A DNA stretch of 64,000 nucleotides from Pegoplata infirma (lineage: Eukaryota; Arthropoda; Insecta; Diptera; Anthomyiidae). The notes below the pieces were generated by a model, which was not told where the DNA came from, made no database searches, and saw only the letters and a program-made list of their open reading frames with translations. The position numbers were made by a program, and so were the translations under genes. The stretch lies in contig OY992536.1 of NCBI GenBank assembly GCA_963921195.1, positions 240,968,023-241,032,022 on the forward strand, given 5' to 3'. Positions 33,759 through 45,840 of the stretch are shown piece after piece; position 1 is the stretch's first letter; the number at the start of each line of letters is the position of its first letter.

Positions 33759-34718
33759 TCCACATATAAATTATAGTGACTCTCACCATATTTCGCATGG
33801 TGAGCTAAAACACCTTAATTCGACCGACAAGTTGAACTCACACCCTCCAAATTTAATGAAATACAGTACTTTGTCTTACTTTAACAAAAAAGAGATTGTG
33901 CCAATTTTCAGGCTTCTGGTCATTCCAGTATTCGAGATATGTGGTCTTGAAAATTGGGAAAATCGTATAAATTTGACAAAAGTGTTCTGACATAAATAAA
34001 GATATCTCAAAAAGTACTGATGATACAGGTCACATTCAGATTTCAAATAATAGGTAATGAGACTGCCATTAAAATTTCATTCACCAAGATTTTTTTGTTG
34101 AAAAAGGTCAAAGGTCATTGTTTTAACCTTAATTTTTGGAGTGCCATATCTCAAAAAACGATCTCTTTTAAATTTTGGAAAAAAAGATATCGAGGGCCTG
34201 TATTCAAAACCCTCTATCTAAAAAAACACAACTTTTCAGGAGAGCCAAAAAACTGTTTATTTCGCGTATTGTTTGAGTAATTAAAATTCGATATTCCACA
34301 ATATTTTTTTAATTCAACTACTGAATCTCACATATATGTAATTCGTTTTTAAAATTTTGCACTATTGGGGGTTTTATGATAGATAGAGGATTTTGTTTCT
34401 CAAAAATATTAAGTACATGAATGAAAATGATCAGATAGAGGGTTTTGCATTTTAATAAAAATGAATTATTATGATTTCATTTACGACATCGGTAAATTTT
34501 TAACGTGATTTATTAATGAAAACGGCTTATAAAAAATTCCGAAATCGCGGTTTTGGGGCACAGGTGGTGATTTTTAAAATAAAAACTTATTTTTTTACCG
34601 AATTCATCTTAAAAGTTGACAAACTGTTGAGTATGTAAAAAATTAAAAACACGATTTTGATCCACAGATGCTGATCAGCATCGCGATTTTTAAGATTACA
34701 ATTTTTGATTCGTAATGT
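33759..34718. other. AT-rich intergenic sequence
   Basis: Only short, shifting open frames are seen and none shows a recognisable domain. The phrase GATAGAGGGTTTTG recurs (34437, 35734 and 35976), which suggests that this region and 35640-36010 are halves of one older repeat interrupted at 34719-35526. Confidence 0.4.
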
Positions 34719-35526
34719 CCCAGCAGAAATTTTGCTGAACGTTCAGCAGCTTTTGAAAGGGGAACTTGAGTAAAGGAGCGCATCCAATTGCGCTGAATTC
34801 ATGCATGATTCCCTAAGGCGATGTCCCACTTTAGAGCGCTAGTTGGATACACAGAAACAGCGCTCTTTAGATGCACTGAAATCACGTGTCTTTAGAGCGC
34901 TGATTTAAGCAGAATAAAGATGCTGTAAATTCATGTATCTTTTTAGCGCTGATTTAAGCAGATTAAAGATGCAGTGAATTCATGTATCTTTGTAGAGCTG
35001 ATTTAAGCAGAATAAAGATGCTGTAAATTCAAAGTTGAAATCAAATAACTAAAATTTAAAAAAATATAACAAAAAAATTCATTCGTTTTACTTTACAAAA
35101 CTTTATTTATGTGAAACAAAATGAAAAAAAAAAAAATCGGAAGTGAACATCAAAAAAATATCGGAAATTTTCATTTTCACATTTTTTATGGGATTTTTTT
35201 TGGGAACAGCGGTCAAAGATGCTATGATTGAAGCGCTCTTTGCAGCGCTGATTAATGCGCAATAATGATGCAGTCAAATCATGTGTCTTTGTCTAAAACT
35301 TATGTTTTTTTATTCAAAAAGTGTTAAAAATATTAAAAAGGAAAGCAAGTGTAAAATTTTATCAAAAAATAATTACACATTATAAGTTTTATATAAAAAA
35401 TCTTAAAAAAAAATTAAAATTTTTTCCCCTTCCTTTTACTGCATCCCTAAGAGCGCTCTTTGGATGCGCTACGGTATGCTATAAACAGATGCTGTGTCGC
35501 CAAAATCTCGATTTATTTCTGCTGGG
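34719..35526. mobile_element. Inverted-end element with ~50-bp tandem repeats
   Basis: The ends are CCCAGCAGAAAT and ATTTCTGCTGGG, flanked by GT (34717-34718 and 35527-35528). Inside, three tandem units of about 50 bp (34892-35035) share GCGCTGATTTAAGCAG, AATAAAGATGC and AAATTCATGTATC. AGCGCT words recur near 35235 and 35450. No coding capacity; family unknown. Confidence 0.6.
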
Positions 35527-36644
35527 GTACACAAGACATCCAAATTTTGATCCATATTTTTCAAAAAAGTCAAACAAGATTTTTCAGAAAAAATTACCAT
35601 TAGTGGACCAAAATCGTGGTTTTGGAATTTTGTTGAAAAATTCATGTTCAGCACGCAAAATTTAGTATGAAAACATTTAATTCACGATGAAATTATTAAA
35701 AAAAAATATTTATAAATTAATTATTTGAAAAGATAGAGGGTTTTGCATTCAGAAAAATTAATTGTGTAAAAGATAGAGAAACCCAAAAAATGCAAATAAA
35801 ATAGCAAACAAAAATATTTTTTATATTACGTGTGGTTTGTTTTCCTTAAGCTAATCAGGCTTAATGTTTTTAATGTAAATAAAAGTCTTTATTTCAATTG
35901 TTCTTAATTTACACCATATATGAGGGCCGTTTTACTGAATATTTGGCCATCAAAAAGTTATTTTCGTGGAAATGGAAGATAGAGGGTTTTGAATATAGGA
36001 CCTCATTATGATTAAAGACCGTTTTACTGATTTTTTTAAATATGTACTGATTGTACTGATTTTTGAACATTGCAACATAAAAAATTATTTTATTTGAATG
36101 TTGTGCATTGAACCTTGAATTTCGATAAAATATGTAAGTTGTCAGAGCAGCTTTTTTCTGAACTGAAACGATTAAAACATTTAACTGAATTTGTTTGAAA
36201 TCAACTTAATTTTCTGTAAAATAACGACAACAGTTTATGGCAGTTGATTTTTTAAAGGTGCGTTCACACGAGAAAGAAATCTCGATAGAAAAATCGAAAA
36301 TTTGTCAACTCTAGCATTTTTAAATATCATCTCTAAAAAAAATAAAAATTTTGTTTACGTTGTAATTTTTTTATTAGCGTCCAACCTGAATCAAATTACG
36401 TCGCGTATGGCGTAACGCCCAATAATTTTTCGTTTATAATATTTAAATGTGAGTTACCTAAATCAAACGGACGTAAAAATTTCAAATTTGATGTGTTTGT
36501 TTTTGTTTTTTATACGTCTTGCGCTACGCATTTGATTCTGGTTCGACCCTTAAACAAAATACAAACTTCAAATCAAAAATAATATAAATATCTTCCAAAA
36601 ATCTGTAACATTATCAAAAAAAAGGTAAGAAATAAAACGTTTTA

Positions 36645-36771
36645 CGGCGGATTACTCAATGAAAAGTTAGCTGCTAACTGCTGATTTAACGGGGCCTTAT
36701 GTCAAAATTTGTATGAAAAAGTTAAATTTAACGGAGAGTTATTTTATAACGGAGCATTGAGTAATCCAGCC
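36645..36771. mobile_element. 127-bp MITE with GGATTACTCAATG ends
   Basis: The left end is CGGCGGATTACTCAATG and the right end is the inverse of GGCTGGATTACTCAATG, flanked by TTA (36642-36644 and 36772-36774). Another left end of this family is at 63845, upstream of Sirt2. Confidence 0.75.
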
Positions 36772-36774
36772 TTA

Positions 36775-37215
36775 GAGTCCCCGCACAACAATGTCGGAGC
36801 AGTTGACGTTTTCGGTCATGAGAGAGTGTAGGCACAAAACAAAGACGGCAGCGGAAAATTCTGTCATATATTGATTTTTACACTAGTTTTTCACTTTTTC
36901 GTCACTTTTTTATTTAAATTAATTGTATTTTTAATAATCAATATGATTTTTTCATATTGATTCATTTTTTTTGCTGTTTTTTTTTTTAATTTTAATATTT
37001 TTTCTTTTTAGAGATCATATTTTTTTGTTTACTTTATCGAAAAAAATCGAAATATTTGTAAAAAAGTGGCAACATTTTCATTTCAAAAATTAAGGGAGAG
37101 AGAGAAACCGACACAAAAATAAAATTGATTTTATTCTGGCGGATTTCGGTCGAGCGTTTTTTCATGCCAAATTTGTATGAAAAAAAACGTCACCGACATT
37201 GTTGTGAGGGGACTC
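36775..37215. mobile_element. 441-bp MITE with GAGTCCCC ends
   Basis: The ends are GAGTCCCCGCACAACAATG and the inverse of GAGTCCCCTCACAACAATG, flanked by TTA (36772-36774 and 37216-37218). The left TTA is shared with the neighbouring MITE. Confidence 0.75.
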
Positions 37216-38029
37216 TTAGAGGAATTTGATTTGACACAACTATTGAAAAAGTCAAATTCACAGATACACAGAGTCGTTTTTTAGTCTTTGTCTAGCAGTT
37301 TTCTCTCCCGTGTAAACGCACCTTAACAGTTGTTTTTAATACTAATTGACCCCAAGTTTGTTAGTTTAACCTAAATTTTTTAAGTGTTGAAGAAATTATA
37401 AGTGTTATTCCACAGAAAAAAGTTTTCAGAGAGTTATTTCTAAAAAAAAACTTTGGCGTAGTGAAAAAATTCTTAGCAATTTTACAAGCTTTTTACGAAT
37501 AAAATTGTAAATTTACAACTCTTTTGACGAGTTAAAATTTACAAGGTCTTCTTGTAATTTTATTAGATTTTTTGCCACCTCCTTTGCCACAAGCTTTTTA
37601 CAAAAAAAATGTAAATTTACAACTTTTTTGGCGCAATAAAACTTACAAGGAATTCTCGTGAATTTATTAAATTTTTTTTTTGTAAAATTATCTTGGAAAT
37701 TTGTAAAATTACAAAAAAAATGTAAATTTAGATCAAAATGTTTTTGTTAAAAAACCAGGAAAACTGTCAAATATTGGTAAAATGGGTTACGAGAATTTTT
37801 CTAGTAATTTGACAAGGTTTTTTTTTGGTGCGTACACAACATTTTTTTTACAATAACACCCGTTTGATAATAAAAAGGTTTTGTATTATTAACTTTGCCC
37901 TGAACAAATTTCTATTTATTATCTACCACACGAAATATGATGGGATCCACTGTATACAACACAAAGTATATTTTTTGAAATTCATCTAAAAATGATGATG
38001 ATATTATAGAGTTAAAATTTTTCAACATG

Positions 38030-39890
38030 AACCCCTGATTTCCTTCGATGTCACCGAATTTGATGAAACTTTGTGTATATGTTGGGACTTATAAGACTTA
38101 TACTCAGACAAAATTTGAGACCTTTAACTTCCGTGGTTGCAGAAATATGGCGTGTCAAAAGTCAAGAAAATCTTTTAAAGGATGAAATATAAACATTTAT
38201 ATCTTCAAAAGTATTTGATCTATATTACTCCCTGATAGCTTGTTTTAAAGGCAAAACCATGACCTTTCAAATAACATTTTGCAAAAATTTTTATTTTTGG
38301 AATTTTTTTTATTTCTGCAAAATTCGCGATTCGCGAAAATATATCTGAAAAAGCGACATTTTTAAAAATCTGGAAAAAATATATGTCATTGGCTACTATC
38401 TTAGCTACAAGCTGTATAAATTTTAAGTTGGTGAACGTATTAAGACCAGAGATATGAATAAAAATGTGTTGCCAAGTAGTAAATTTTTATCAAATCTGAT
38501 GAATATTAATTTTTTTTTTTGAATATTTTTGCAAATACACATAATAAAACGGTGAAAAAAGTAAAGTAAATGGTACATACGGGTACTACACATAGCTACA
38601 ACATAACATGAATATTTATCATTTACACTACTCAACAAAAATTATTTTTTTTTTTGCACAGACTCTTAGATTACATTTGCTAAAGTATTTTGGTCTCTTT
38701 AACACCAATCTGTCATCATAAAAATTTGATCAAATCGCCTTTTCGAGAAAAGACCTCTTTTGATGTCCCTGCCCATAAAAACCAACGAATGACTTTATAT
38801 TAGAAAAATTATTAAAAATGCATATTATTTCAAAATTCATTGAGTTTATGCGAAAATATTTGCAAAAAAAATCAAAATTTTGAGCAAAACTTGAAAATAT
38901 TATTTGCATATAGTTTTTTCCCTAATATTTTTATTTTTTTAATTTTCATTGTTTAAAATACATTTTCTTAAGTCCTCTTTAACTTGAATCCACTAAACGC
39001 GAATCCATTGTCATTTTTATGTAATCGCGTTCTCGTGATTTGCCCATTTAGTTTTTGCAGCTGAAGCATAATATTAAACGAACAAATAATATGAGGTATG
39101 TCAGTGTGAAACATTTATTATTACGTTTCTTTCTTGGGTATGAGGGCTTAGTCTGTAAAATAGTCCTATATGTCCAGAAGACAATTTGATAAAATGTTTA
39201 TGATGACAGATTCGTGTAGGCCAAATACTTTTTAAAATGTGTTCTAGAAGTCTCTGCAAAAAAGTTGACTTTTGTTAAGTAGTGTAATCGATAAAAAGTT
39301 ATGTTACAATATATTCATGTGTAATACTCGTGTGTACCATCAACTTTACTTTTTTCACCGTTTTATTTTATGTATTTGCAAAAATATTCAAAAATAGTAA
39401 TTAAATATTCATCAGATTTTAAAAAAAATTCCTACTTGTCAACACATTTTTATTAATATCTCTGGACATAATACGTTCACCAACGCGAAATTTTTGGAGC
39501 TTGTAGCTAAGACTCATACAACTAACATATATTTTTTTCAGATTTTTAAAAATGTCGCTTTTTTTGATATGTTTTTGCGAATCGCGAATTGTGCAGAAAC
39601 ACAAAAAAGATCCCAAAATAAAAATTTTTGCAAAATGATGTTTTAAAGGCGATGATTTTTCCTTTAAAAAAATCTATCTGAGAGTGATTTACCTCAAATA
39701 CTTTTCGAGATATAAATATTTGTAATTTACCTTTTAAAGGATTTTCTTGACTTTTGAAACGTCATATTTTCAAAACTACGGAAGTCAAAAGTCTTAAATT
39801 TTGTTTGAGTATAAGTTGAGTAAGTCCCAACATATATACCGAGTTTCACGAAATTTGGGTCGATAGACGTCAAAAATTCAATTTTTTTTG
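38030..39890. repeat. Large degenerate foldback, ~620-bp arms
   Basis: The arms 38030-38650 and 39262-39890 are inverted copies at perhaps 75% identity. For example, ATGTTGGGACTTATAAGAC near 38080 pairs with sequence near 39830, and AAAAGTCAAGAAAATCTTTT near 38157 with 39745. The ~610-bp loop holds other AT-rich sequence. No coding capacity. The divergence between arms suggests an old insertion. Confidence 0.7.
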
Positions 39891-40689
39891 CTATGTTGAT
39901 ATGGATTTACTCTATACTCCTATTATAAACTTTATATTGTAAATACAAAATTTTGTTGTATATTATGTCATCAATGTCAGATGTTGTGGTTTTATATTGT
40001 TTTGTTATGCAAGTCTTGTATGAAAATAAAAATATTGTAATTTTGTATTTTTGATCTTTACAAATTGCACATATTTCATGATTATTAAGAATTTCATTTT
40101 GATTTTATTGAGTTCAATCAGTTTTGATTTGTTTTAATATTTTACGTACTAACAATAAGTATAGTGAATAAATACATACAAAAATATGTAAATATGTATT
40201 TGCAGTAATGTCAAGTGAAAGTTATTTCGTTATTTAAGGAAATAAAAATATTGCAATATTGGAAATGGTCCGTAATCTTTAAATAACACAGATCGATAAA
40301 TTTTAAAAAAAAAAAAAAAAAAAAAAACTGTGGGACTAGAGAGTACTTTTATAAAGGTTTCTCCTGTTCTGAATCTGAATCTGACCTTAGAATTTGCCTA
40401 TCACATCCGGTTTTCGAGATATCTTAGCTTAAAGTTAAAAGAAACTCTGTTTTGGCCATATTCGAGACGTTGTGACAGCGCGAAATCTAAAGCACTTGAT
40501 TCCTCCTTTTGACACTTTAAAAACGTGTTTATTCAAACGGACATCGCACTGAATTTTCATGCCAAAACACGTGTGTAGTATCTGATTCTTCAATATTGAT
40601 ACCACCCATTAATACAGATTACAATGCTGTTTTCACGGCTCGTCTGTGTGATTTAACCCAATTAAAAATAATCAAAAAGTCTTTAGTGA

Positions 40690-40978
40690 GTGAGTTATTC
40701 ATGATCTGCCTTCTGCCCCCGATTTCAGCAAGGCTTGGCCTACGATCGAAAGAAAATTAATGGCAAATGTTGCTTCATCTGCAAAAGAATAAATTAGGTT
40801 GGAAGTTTTACTGATTGTTAGAAGATCATTAAAAAAAATAATAAATAAAGTAGGATAAACAGAACCTTGCGGTACCCCTTAATTAAGCCGAAATTCATTG
40901 GATAAAACCCCATCTATAGCAACACGAATAGTGCGAACTCTGAGGCAGCTCGAAATTAATCAAGAAAGGACATAACCG
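40690..40978 (-). pseudogene. LINE reverse transcriptase fragment, palm
   Basis: Minus-strand translation gives TIRVAIDGVLSNEFRLN, a stop, GVPQGSVYPTLFIIFFNDLL and then SNLIYSFADEATFAINF. GVPQGS...P.LF..F.NDLL and FADD are core reverse transcriptase motifs 4 and 5 of Jockey-type LINEs; here the second Asp of the active site is Glu. Shifted frames down to about 40440 still show thumb-region words (MGGINIEESDT). Confidence 0.75.
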
Positions 40979-41325
40979 CACAGAGAAAACAGTTTAATTG
41001 AGCCAGCTGAATTTAGAGCCAACTGCATGGTTTGATTACAACAACAGAAATTTTCAGTTGCGATTACCGAAATTTATTTGAACCAACAGAAGTTAAGTTG
41101 TTATAAACAAATTTCGGTTATCGCAAACAAAAATGTCAATTGTTGTTATTTATACCCTCCACTCTAGTGATAGAGGGTATATATAAGTTTGTCATTCCGT
41201 TTGTAACACCTCGAAATATTGGTCTAGGACCCCATAAAGTATATATATTCATGATCCTCGATCGATTTTAAGACGATCTAGCGATGTCCGTCCGTCCGTC
41301 CGTCCGTCCGTCCGTCCGTCTGTCC

Positions 41326-41359
<34 letters not shown>

Positions 41360-42360
41360 TGAAAACACGCTAACTTTTGAAAGACTTTACGGAGGCTCCT
41401 GAAGTTTGGCATATATGTTGGGCATTTGCCTGGTCAGGTTGGTATTGCAATCCAGCGAAATCGGTCCAGTGGTTCAAAAGTTATAAGCAAATGAGTGAAT
41501 TTCGGCAAGGGTTTTTTTGGAATTTACGAGATAAAACACACGGTAACTTTCGAACGGCAATTCTGAGGGTGCTGAAGTGTGGCATATATATTTGTCGTTC
41601 TTCAGGTCCGGTTCGTTTTAAATTTCAGCCAAAGCGGTCTAGTGGTTCAAAAGTTATTAGCAAAACCGTAAATTTCAGATTCGCCTCACCTTAAATTCAC
41701 GTGTTGAAAACCCGTTAAACATGTTTTAAAAACATTGGTAAGTCACAAAAATATTTTACATCGCATTTTTGTCATTCAAAAATATTTTTACACTAAAAGA
41801 AAAAAAAATACACTCGAAAAAAATTTTACACTCAAAAAAAATTTTACACTCAAAAAAAATTTTACACTCAAAAAAAAAATTTAGTAAATTATTTTTTTTT
41901 TTTTCAAAAATTAGTTAAAAAATTAGTTAGTTTACACTAAAAGAAAAAAGAAATACACTCGAAAAAAATTTTACACTCAAAAAAAATTTAGTAAATTATT
42001 TTTTTTTTTTTTTCAGAAATTAGTGTTAATTTTTCACTCTAGAAAATTTACTATAACTTGAAAAGGGCATTGTGGAGGGTATTCATAGATTCGGCCAAGT
42101 CGAATTTAATTTTTCTACTTGTTAAACCATGCAGTTGCACACAAAAAAAATAAAAAAAATGTGCCAGTTTTTGGTTTAATTACAACCTAAAAAGTGGTTT
42201 TGGATAACTTACCAAAGTTTTTGCTCTAAAAAACTTAGGTAAATTATCCAAAACCACTTTATAGGTTGTATTATCCCCAAAACGTACACAATTTTTTTAT
42301 ATATTTGTTTGTGTGTAGCTGTAAATTCGGTTGGCACAACTAAACTGTTTTCTCTGTGCG
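40979..42360. mobile_element. TIR element with CACAGAGAAAACAGTTTA ends inserted in the LINE
   Basis: The left end is CACAGAGAAAACAGTTTAAT; the right end is the inverse of CACAGAGAAAACAGTTTAG. It splits the LINE codons between LLSKLITFGV and the next fragment. CG occurs on both sides. The ends are built from words such as CAACTG and TTTCGGTTAT. A HINE (41151-42122) is nested inside. No coding capacity. Confidence 0.7.
41151..42122 (+). mobile_element. HINE/DINE-1-like element, full length
   Basis: Starts TATACCCTCCACTCTAGTG with the pairing AGAGGGTATAT. It has the longest GTCY core in the window (41287-41360). Ends GTGGAGGGTATTCATAGATT, stem-loop TTCGGCCAAGTCGAA, and ACTTG at 42118-42122. It is 972 bp and nearly collinear with the copy at 12809-16785 minus its LTR insertion, including the ACACTCAAAAAAATTTT tandem part. 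Confidence 0.75.
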
Positions 42361-42830
42361 ACACCAAAAGTAATAAGCTTTGACAGGAGTGCACCGTGTC
42401 GCACACGGTCGAATGCTTTGGAAATGTCCAGAGCAACCACCTTACTTTCCCCAAAATGATGAATGGACCAACGTTTTGAAGGGATCGCTAACCAGCCTGC
42501 CGTAGAGTAACCTCTACAGAAGTCGATGTCGATGGCTTCTGTATATAGGGCGGTCATTTTCAGGGTTGTTAACCACATTGGGATTGGTTAAAAGTAAGCA
42601 ACCTTCCAGCACGATACGAAAAGCCGGAAAATATCTTGAACTAGAATGAACTCTTTTAAGCGCGGACAGAGGTTGATTACTATCAATTTCATGCGAAGAG
42701 TTCAGCCAATAGGTTCGCCTTATCAAGCGGGTCGGTGAATGTTTGGCCATTCTGTAAAATAATTGGTATAAAAAAACTAGCTTTTTTTCTTTACCCGGAT
42801 AAGAAGTCACATCTCTGCAACCTACAGAAG
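42361..42830 (-). pseudogene. LINE reverse transcriptase fragment, fingers
   Basis: Minus-strand words include MAKHSPTRLI..TYWLNSS and NPNVVNNPENDRP. After a frameshift comes VALDISKAFDRVRHGALLSK. ALDISKAFDRVWH is a conserved reverse transcriptase motif with the first catalytic Asp. The frame then breaks at the TIR element on the left. Confidence 0.75.
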
Positions 42831-43204
42831 GTACAACGACAGGGGTGTGTGGGTATCACTGGTGCTATTATCAACAAACCAGGCCGGCCTGGAAGTGATA
42901 CTTAATATTCAGTCCGTGGATATTAACCTCAAAAGCACAGCAGCAAAATCGGTTCTCCGGTTTAGAGAGTCGCAAATGCTTAACCAACGCTCTTGGGGAG
43001 ACTCGACCATATTAAGAACAGATAATTATGACAAGGGACTTTGTCCTTGCGCCATTAACATTTTCCTGGATATTCTTGCAGCTCTGTAGGCATGGACGTA
43101 TACAGGGGAGATTAGTCCTTAATATAAATATAAATTGGTGATGACAAAAAAAAATTTAGGAGATGTGCCCCCCCCCCTCCCCCTTTCAAATTCTTTAATA
43201 CGTC

Positions 43205-43860
43205 GCTGTCTGTAGGCCTTAGAATCAAACACTCTAATATCGGGAATCGTTTGGAAATGTATACTATCCCTTTATAGAATCAGTCTGCACTCAGTCAAGC
43301 TAATCTGGGTCCCTGGACATAGTGGGTCGCTGGGAACGAATTGGCTGATGAATGTGCTAGTAATGGCTCTGAATTGGAGGGAGAACTTGTAGAATCTGAC
43401 ATCTTGGTTCCTATAGTGGAATTGATGAACGAAATTTATAGCATATCTGAGAATAGAATGAAGGATAGGTGGATATCACTACGTGCATGATATCGCCAAC
43501 GCTGTGGTCACTGCCAAATCCTAAGAGGACAAAAAGTCTTCTTACTTTTGGCAAACAGACGGCTATTCTATCAGTGGAAGTACTAACAGGACACTGTATA
43601 ATTGGCCAATTGGCTGTGCGTATGGGAATTTCTGATAGAGTAAAGCACTTGAAAAGCACGTGAATGTCCGGGAATAGATGAGAAACCGCCTTAAGCATTT
43701 GTGGCAAAGATTTTTCGATGACCTGGATTGCCTAAACGGTTTCTCATTGACGTCTCTAACAGAATACATTAGGGATTCGGGGTGGTTTAAGAAGTAGAAC
43801 TTTGTATCAGAGGGGGAGTTGGGAAATAAAATTAAAGGAATCACAATGGGCCTTATGGCC
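43205..43860 (+). pseudogene. 3' end of a LINE with RNase H domain, plus strand
   Basis: Plus-strand translation gives VKLIWVPGHS, then after a frameshift GNELADECASNGSELEGEL. This is the C-terminal part of a LINE RNase H domain (VPGHSG..GNE.AD). Further frames give KSLLTFGKQTAILSVEVLTG and CLNGFSLTSLTEYIRDSGWF, typical of the region after RNase H, ending with W-F and a stop near 43796. It is 5'-truncated and inserted against the minus-strand LINE. Confidence 0.75.
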
Positions 43861-43899
43861 TGCGAGTGAATTCGTCAAATGGCAATCGCCCATCCAAGC

Positions 43900-44430
43900 T
43901 AATCTAACCTTCCTTACTCCGTGGAGCAGAAAGAACTTAAAAAAAAAACGCTGGTTGTAAAGAAGCTTTTCCCGCCCAAGCACTTTGTAACACTTGGTTC
44001 TCACCTGTTTCCGTAGCAGTTTTTTAGATCTTACTGCTGCGCTGCTAGTCTGGTTAAAATAACACTTGTGTCTTGGTTTAGCTGAATTGCGCTTAGATGG
44101 AATGAGAGTACGAAAAGGTTGCGAAAATGGTGATGTGATCCAAGTTTTCGATAGGAACAAATGTTCTTATTTCTCAGGATCCACACTCGGCATGTGTGTA
44201 GACTTGTTTACAAGTTGTGCAAGGTGGTTGTGCGCGGCGGAAAGCTTAACGTAAAGGCTCGAGGTGGTTGTATGTCTAGATTGGCAAAGTCAGGCAGAGT
44301 TGTGAACATTGAAATCGTCAGCAACGACAATTTCACTGTTCTGACAACTCTTCTGAATGCTGGAAATGGCAGCGGAAAGGGCGTCTAACCGATTAAGGGT
44401 AGACTCACTTTCCGTATCAGAGCTTCTGCA
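43900..44430 (-). pseudogene. LINE apurinic-type endonuclease fragment
   Basis: Minus-strand translation gives SCQNSEIVVADDFNVHNSA, a stop in place of Trp, then LYVKLSAAHNHLAQLVNKST and HMPSVDPEK. The DDFNVH...L.......L..LV...TH.P.V pattern is the GDFN-type core of LINE endonucleases. Later frames to 43900 are basic and broken. Confidence 0.7.
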
Positions 44431-44539
44431 GAGAAACCCAAAATTCGTGAAGTGAGCCCTGATCCTAAATTTAACCCAAAAATGACCGCAAGGCCCCTTT
44501 GAATGAAAAAGAGTGATAGTTCTTATAAGTTACAAAACT

Positions 44540-44950
44540 TTTGGTACTAAAAGTTTTTTAATCGGTTTATGATTGAAATCGTTCAAGGATCAGGAAGATA
44601 TATACTTAATGGGGTCCAATATTTCTATGTGTTACATATGGAAATACATTATATCATAAACTGAGTAATAGAAAAATGGTGTGTTCAAGGTTTATATTAA
44701 TTCTTCAGAGGGGAACTTTTTCCACCTGGTCCGATTTTGCCTAATTCCGATCTTAACCATCCATGACTTTAACACATATTCGTGCCAAAACTTCGTTATC
44801 CTTTCGGTTTTTCCTGCAGTGTGGTTTTACTGGACTGCAGTGTGGGGTCATAGAATGACTAGAGTAGATTATGGATAAATAATACATGCATGAATACTTT
44901 ATGGGGTCCTAGACCGATATTTGAATGCGTCACACATGAAATGACAAAGT
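44540..44950 (-). mobile_element. Degenerate HINE fragments
   Basis: Worn copies of the HINE word ATACTTTATGGGGTCC appear at 44604 and 44896, with nearby ATTGAAATCGTTCAAGGATC and GACCGATATTTGAATGCG. No ends are preserved. Confidence 0.5.
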
Positions 44951-44959
44951 GTGTAAGTA

Positions 44960-45840
44960 AATCCCAATACTGTGATTGGTGGGTTTTAAAAAAATCGAAA
45001 CTAAGGAAATTTTGTTTTTCAATAACTGCTTTTCAAATTAAAAGAGCTTTAAAGCCAATTAAGCTAAAACTCTTATAAAAAACATTTTTACACCTTTCTC
45101 AACTTTTCAGACCCACACGATTTTGAAGGGTAAAGTAAAGGGTTTTTTTCAACCGTTTTACAATAAACAATACAAAAAAAATCCCTTCTAACCTTACCTG
45201 CTTAAAACATGATATCATCAAACATTAGCTAAATGAGAATATCAACATCAATAAACCTTTACCTGTTGTCACAAAATGATAAAATTAACAGTTTCTCTCT
45301 ACACAAGTATCAGTACTATTTTTTTTTTTAAATGAATGAATACTCGTCGTTTGCATAAACGTTTGCCATGTTAATAAAACAAATTACGCCCGTTTTAATC
45401 ATCATGCTTCAATTTGTGGCAGGCATTCCATGCATTCGATACAGTCACTGCATGCATGCATGAATTTGAGGTTGAAACTCCTGTTCACTCATACTCGCTC
45501 TTTTCAACCACAACTAACAATATGGAATGGTTGGATTGTGGTTTAAATTGAAGATGATGCTGTGAGTGAGTAAAAAGTGTATGTGTGTGTGTGTGTGATA
45601 GTGAGTAAAGGTAGTTCAATTGGAAATTGTAAACTATAGCCTGCACTTGATGACGTCCATAAGGATGAGTATCATGATGATGATGAACTTTTTTTAGTGC
45701 ATAACAAAAATATAAAAAAAAAAAACAACAGCAAAAACTTTACAAACAACATTCTGACTGAATGATTGGATGTGTGTGTGCTTTAAAAAAGGGTGGCATT
45801 CATTTGTAGGAACTTCAAAGGAATTTTATAGATGTAAAAA
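44960..45840. other. Intergenic stretch without recognisable repeats
   Basis: This is one of the few parts without inverted ends or tandem units. It has less A/T homopolymer than its surroundings, a short (GT)n run at 45577-45597 and a small ATGATGATGATG run near 45673. No open frame or RNA gene was recognised. It may be older host DNA. Confidence 0.4.

Larger units (their letters stand above)
36256..37323. mobile_element. PIF/Harbinger-like element, 1068 bp, with two nested MITEs
   Basis: The ends are AGGTGCGTTCACACGAGA and the inverse of AGGTGCGTTTACACGGGA, flanked by TAA (36253-36255 and 37324-37326). Two TTA-flanked MITEs lie back to back inside (36645-36771 and 36775-37215). No transposase frame. 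Confidence 0.75.
40330..44430 (-). pseudogene. Decayed Jockey-like LINE ORF2, interrupted
   Basis: Minus-strand fragments lie in the order expected for a non-LTR element: endonuclease (44430-43900), reverse transcriptase part 1 (42830-42361), reverse transcriptase part 2 (40978-40330). Stops and frameshifts break every part. The gaps are a TIR element with a nested HINE (40979-42360) and an opposite-strand LINE 3' fragment (42847-43860). The catalytic FADD box reads FADE. It is a dead copy. Confidence 0.8.

Noticed and set aside
45577..45597. (GT)n as a special signal
   Set aside because: It is a short, ordinary microsatellite.
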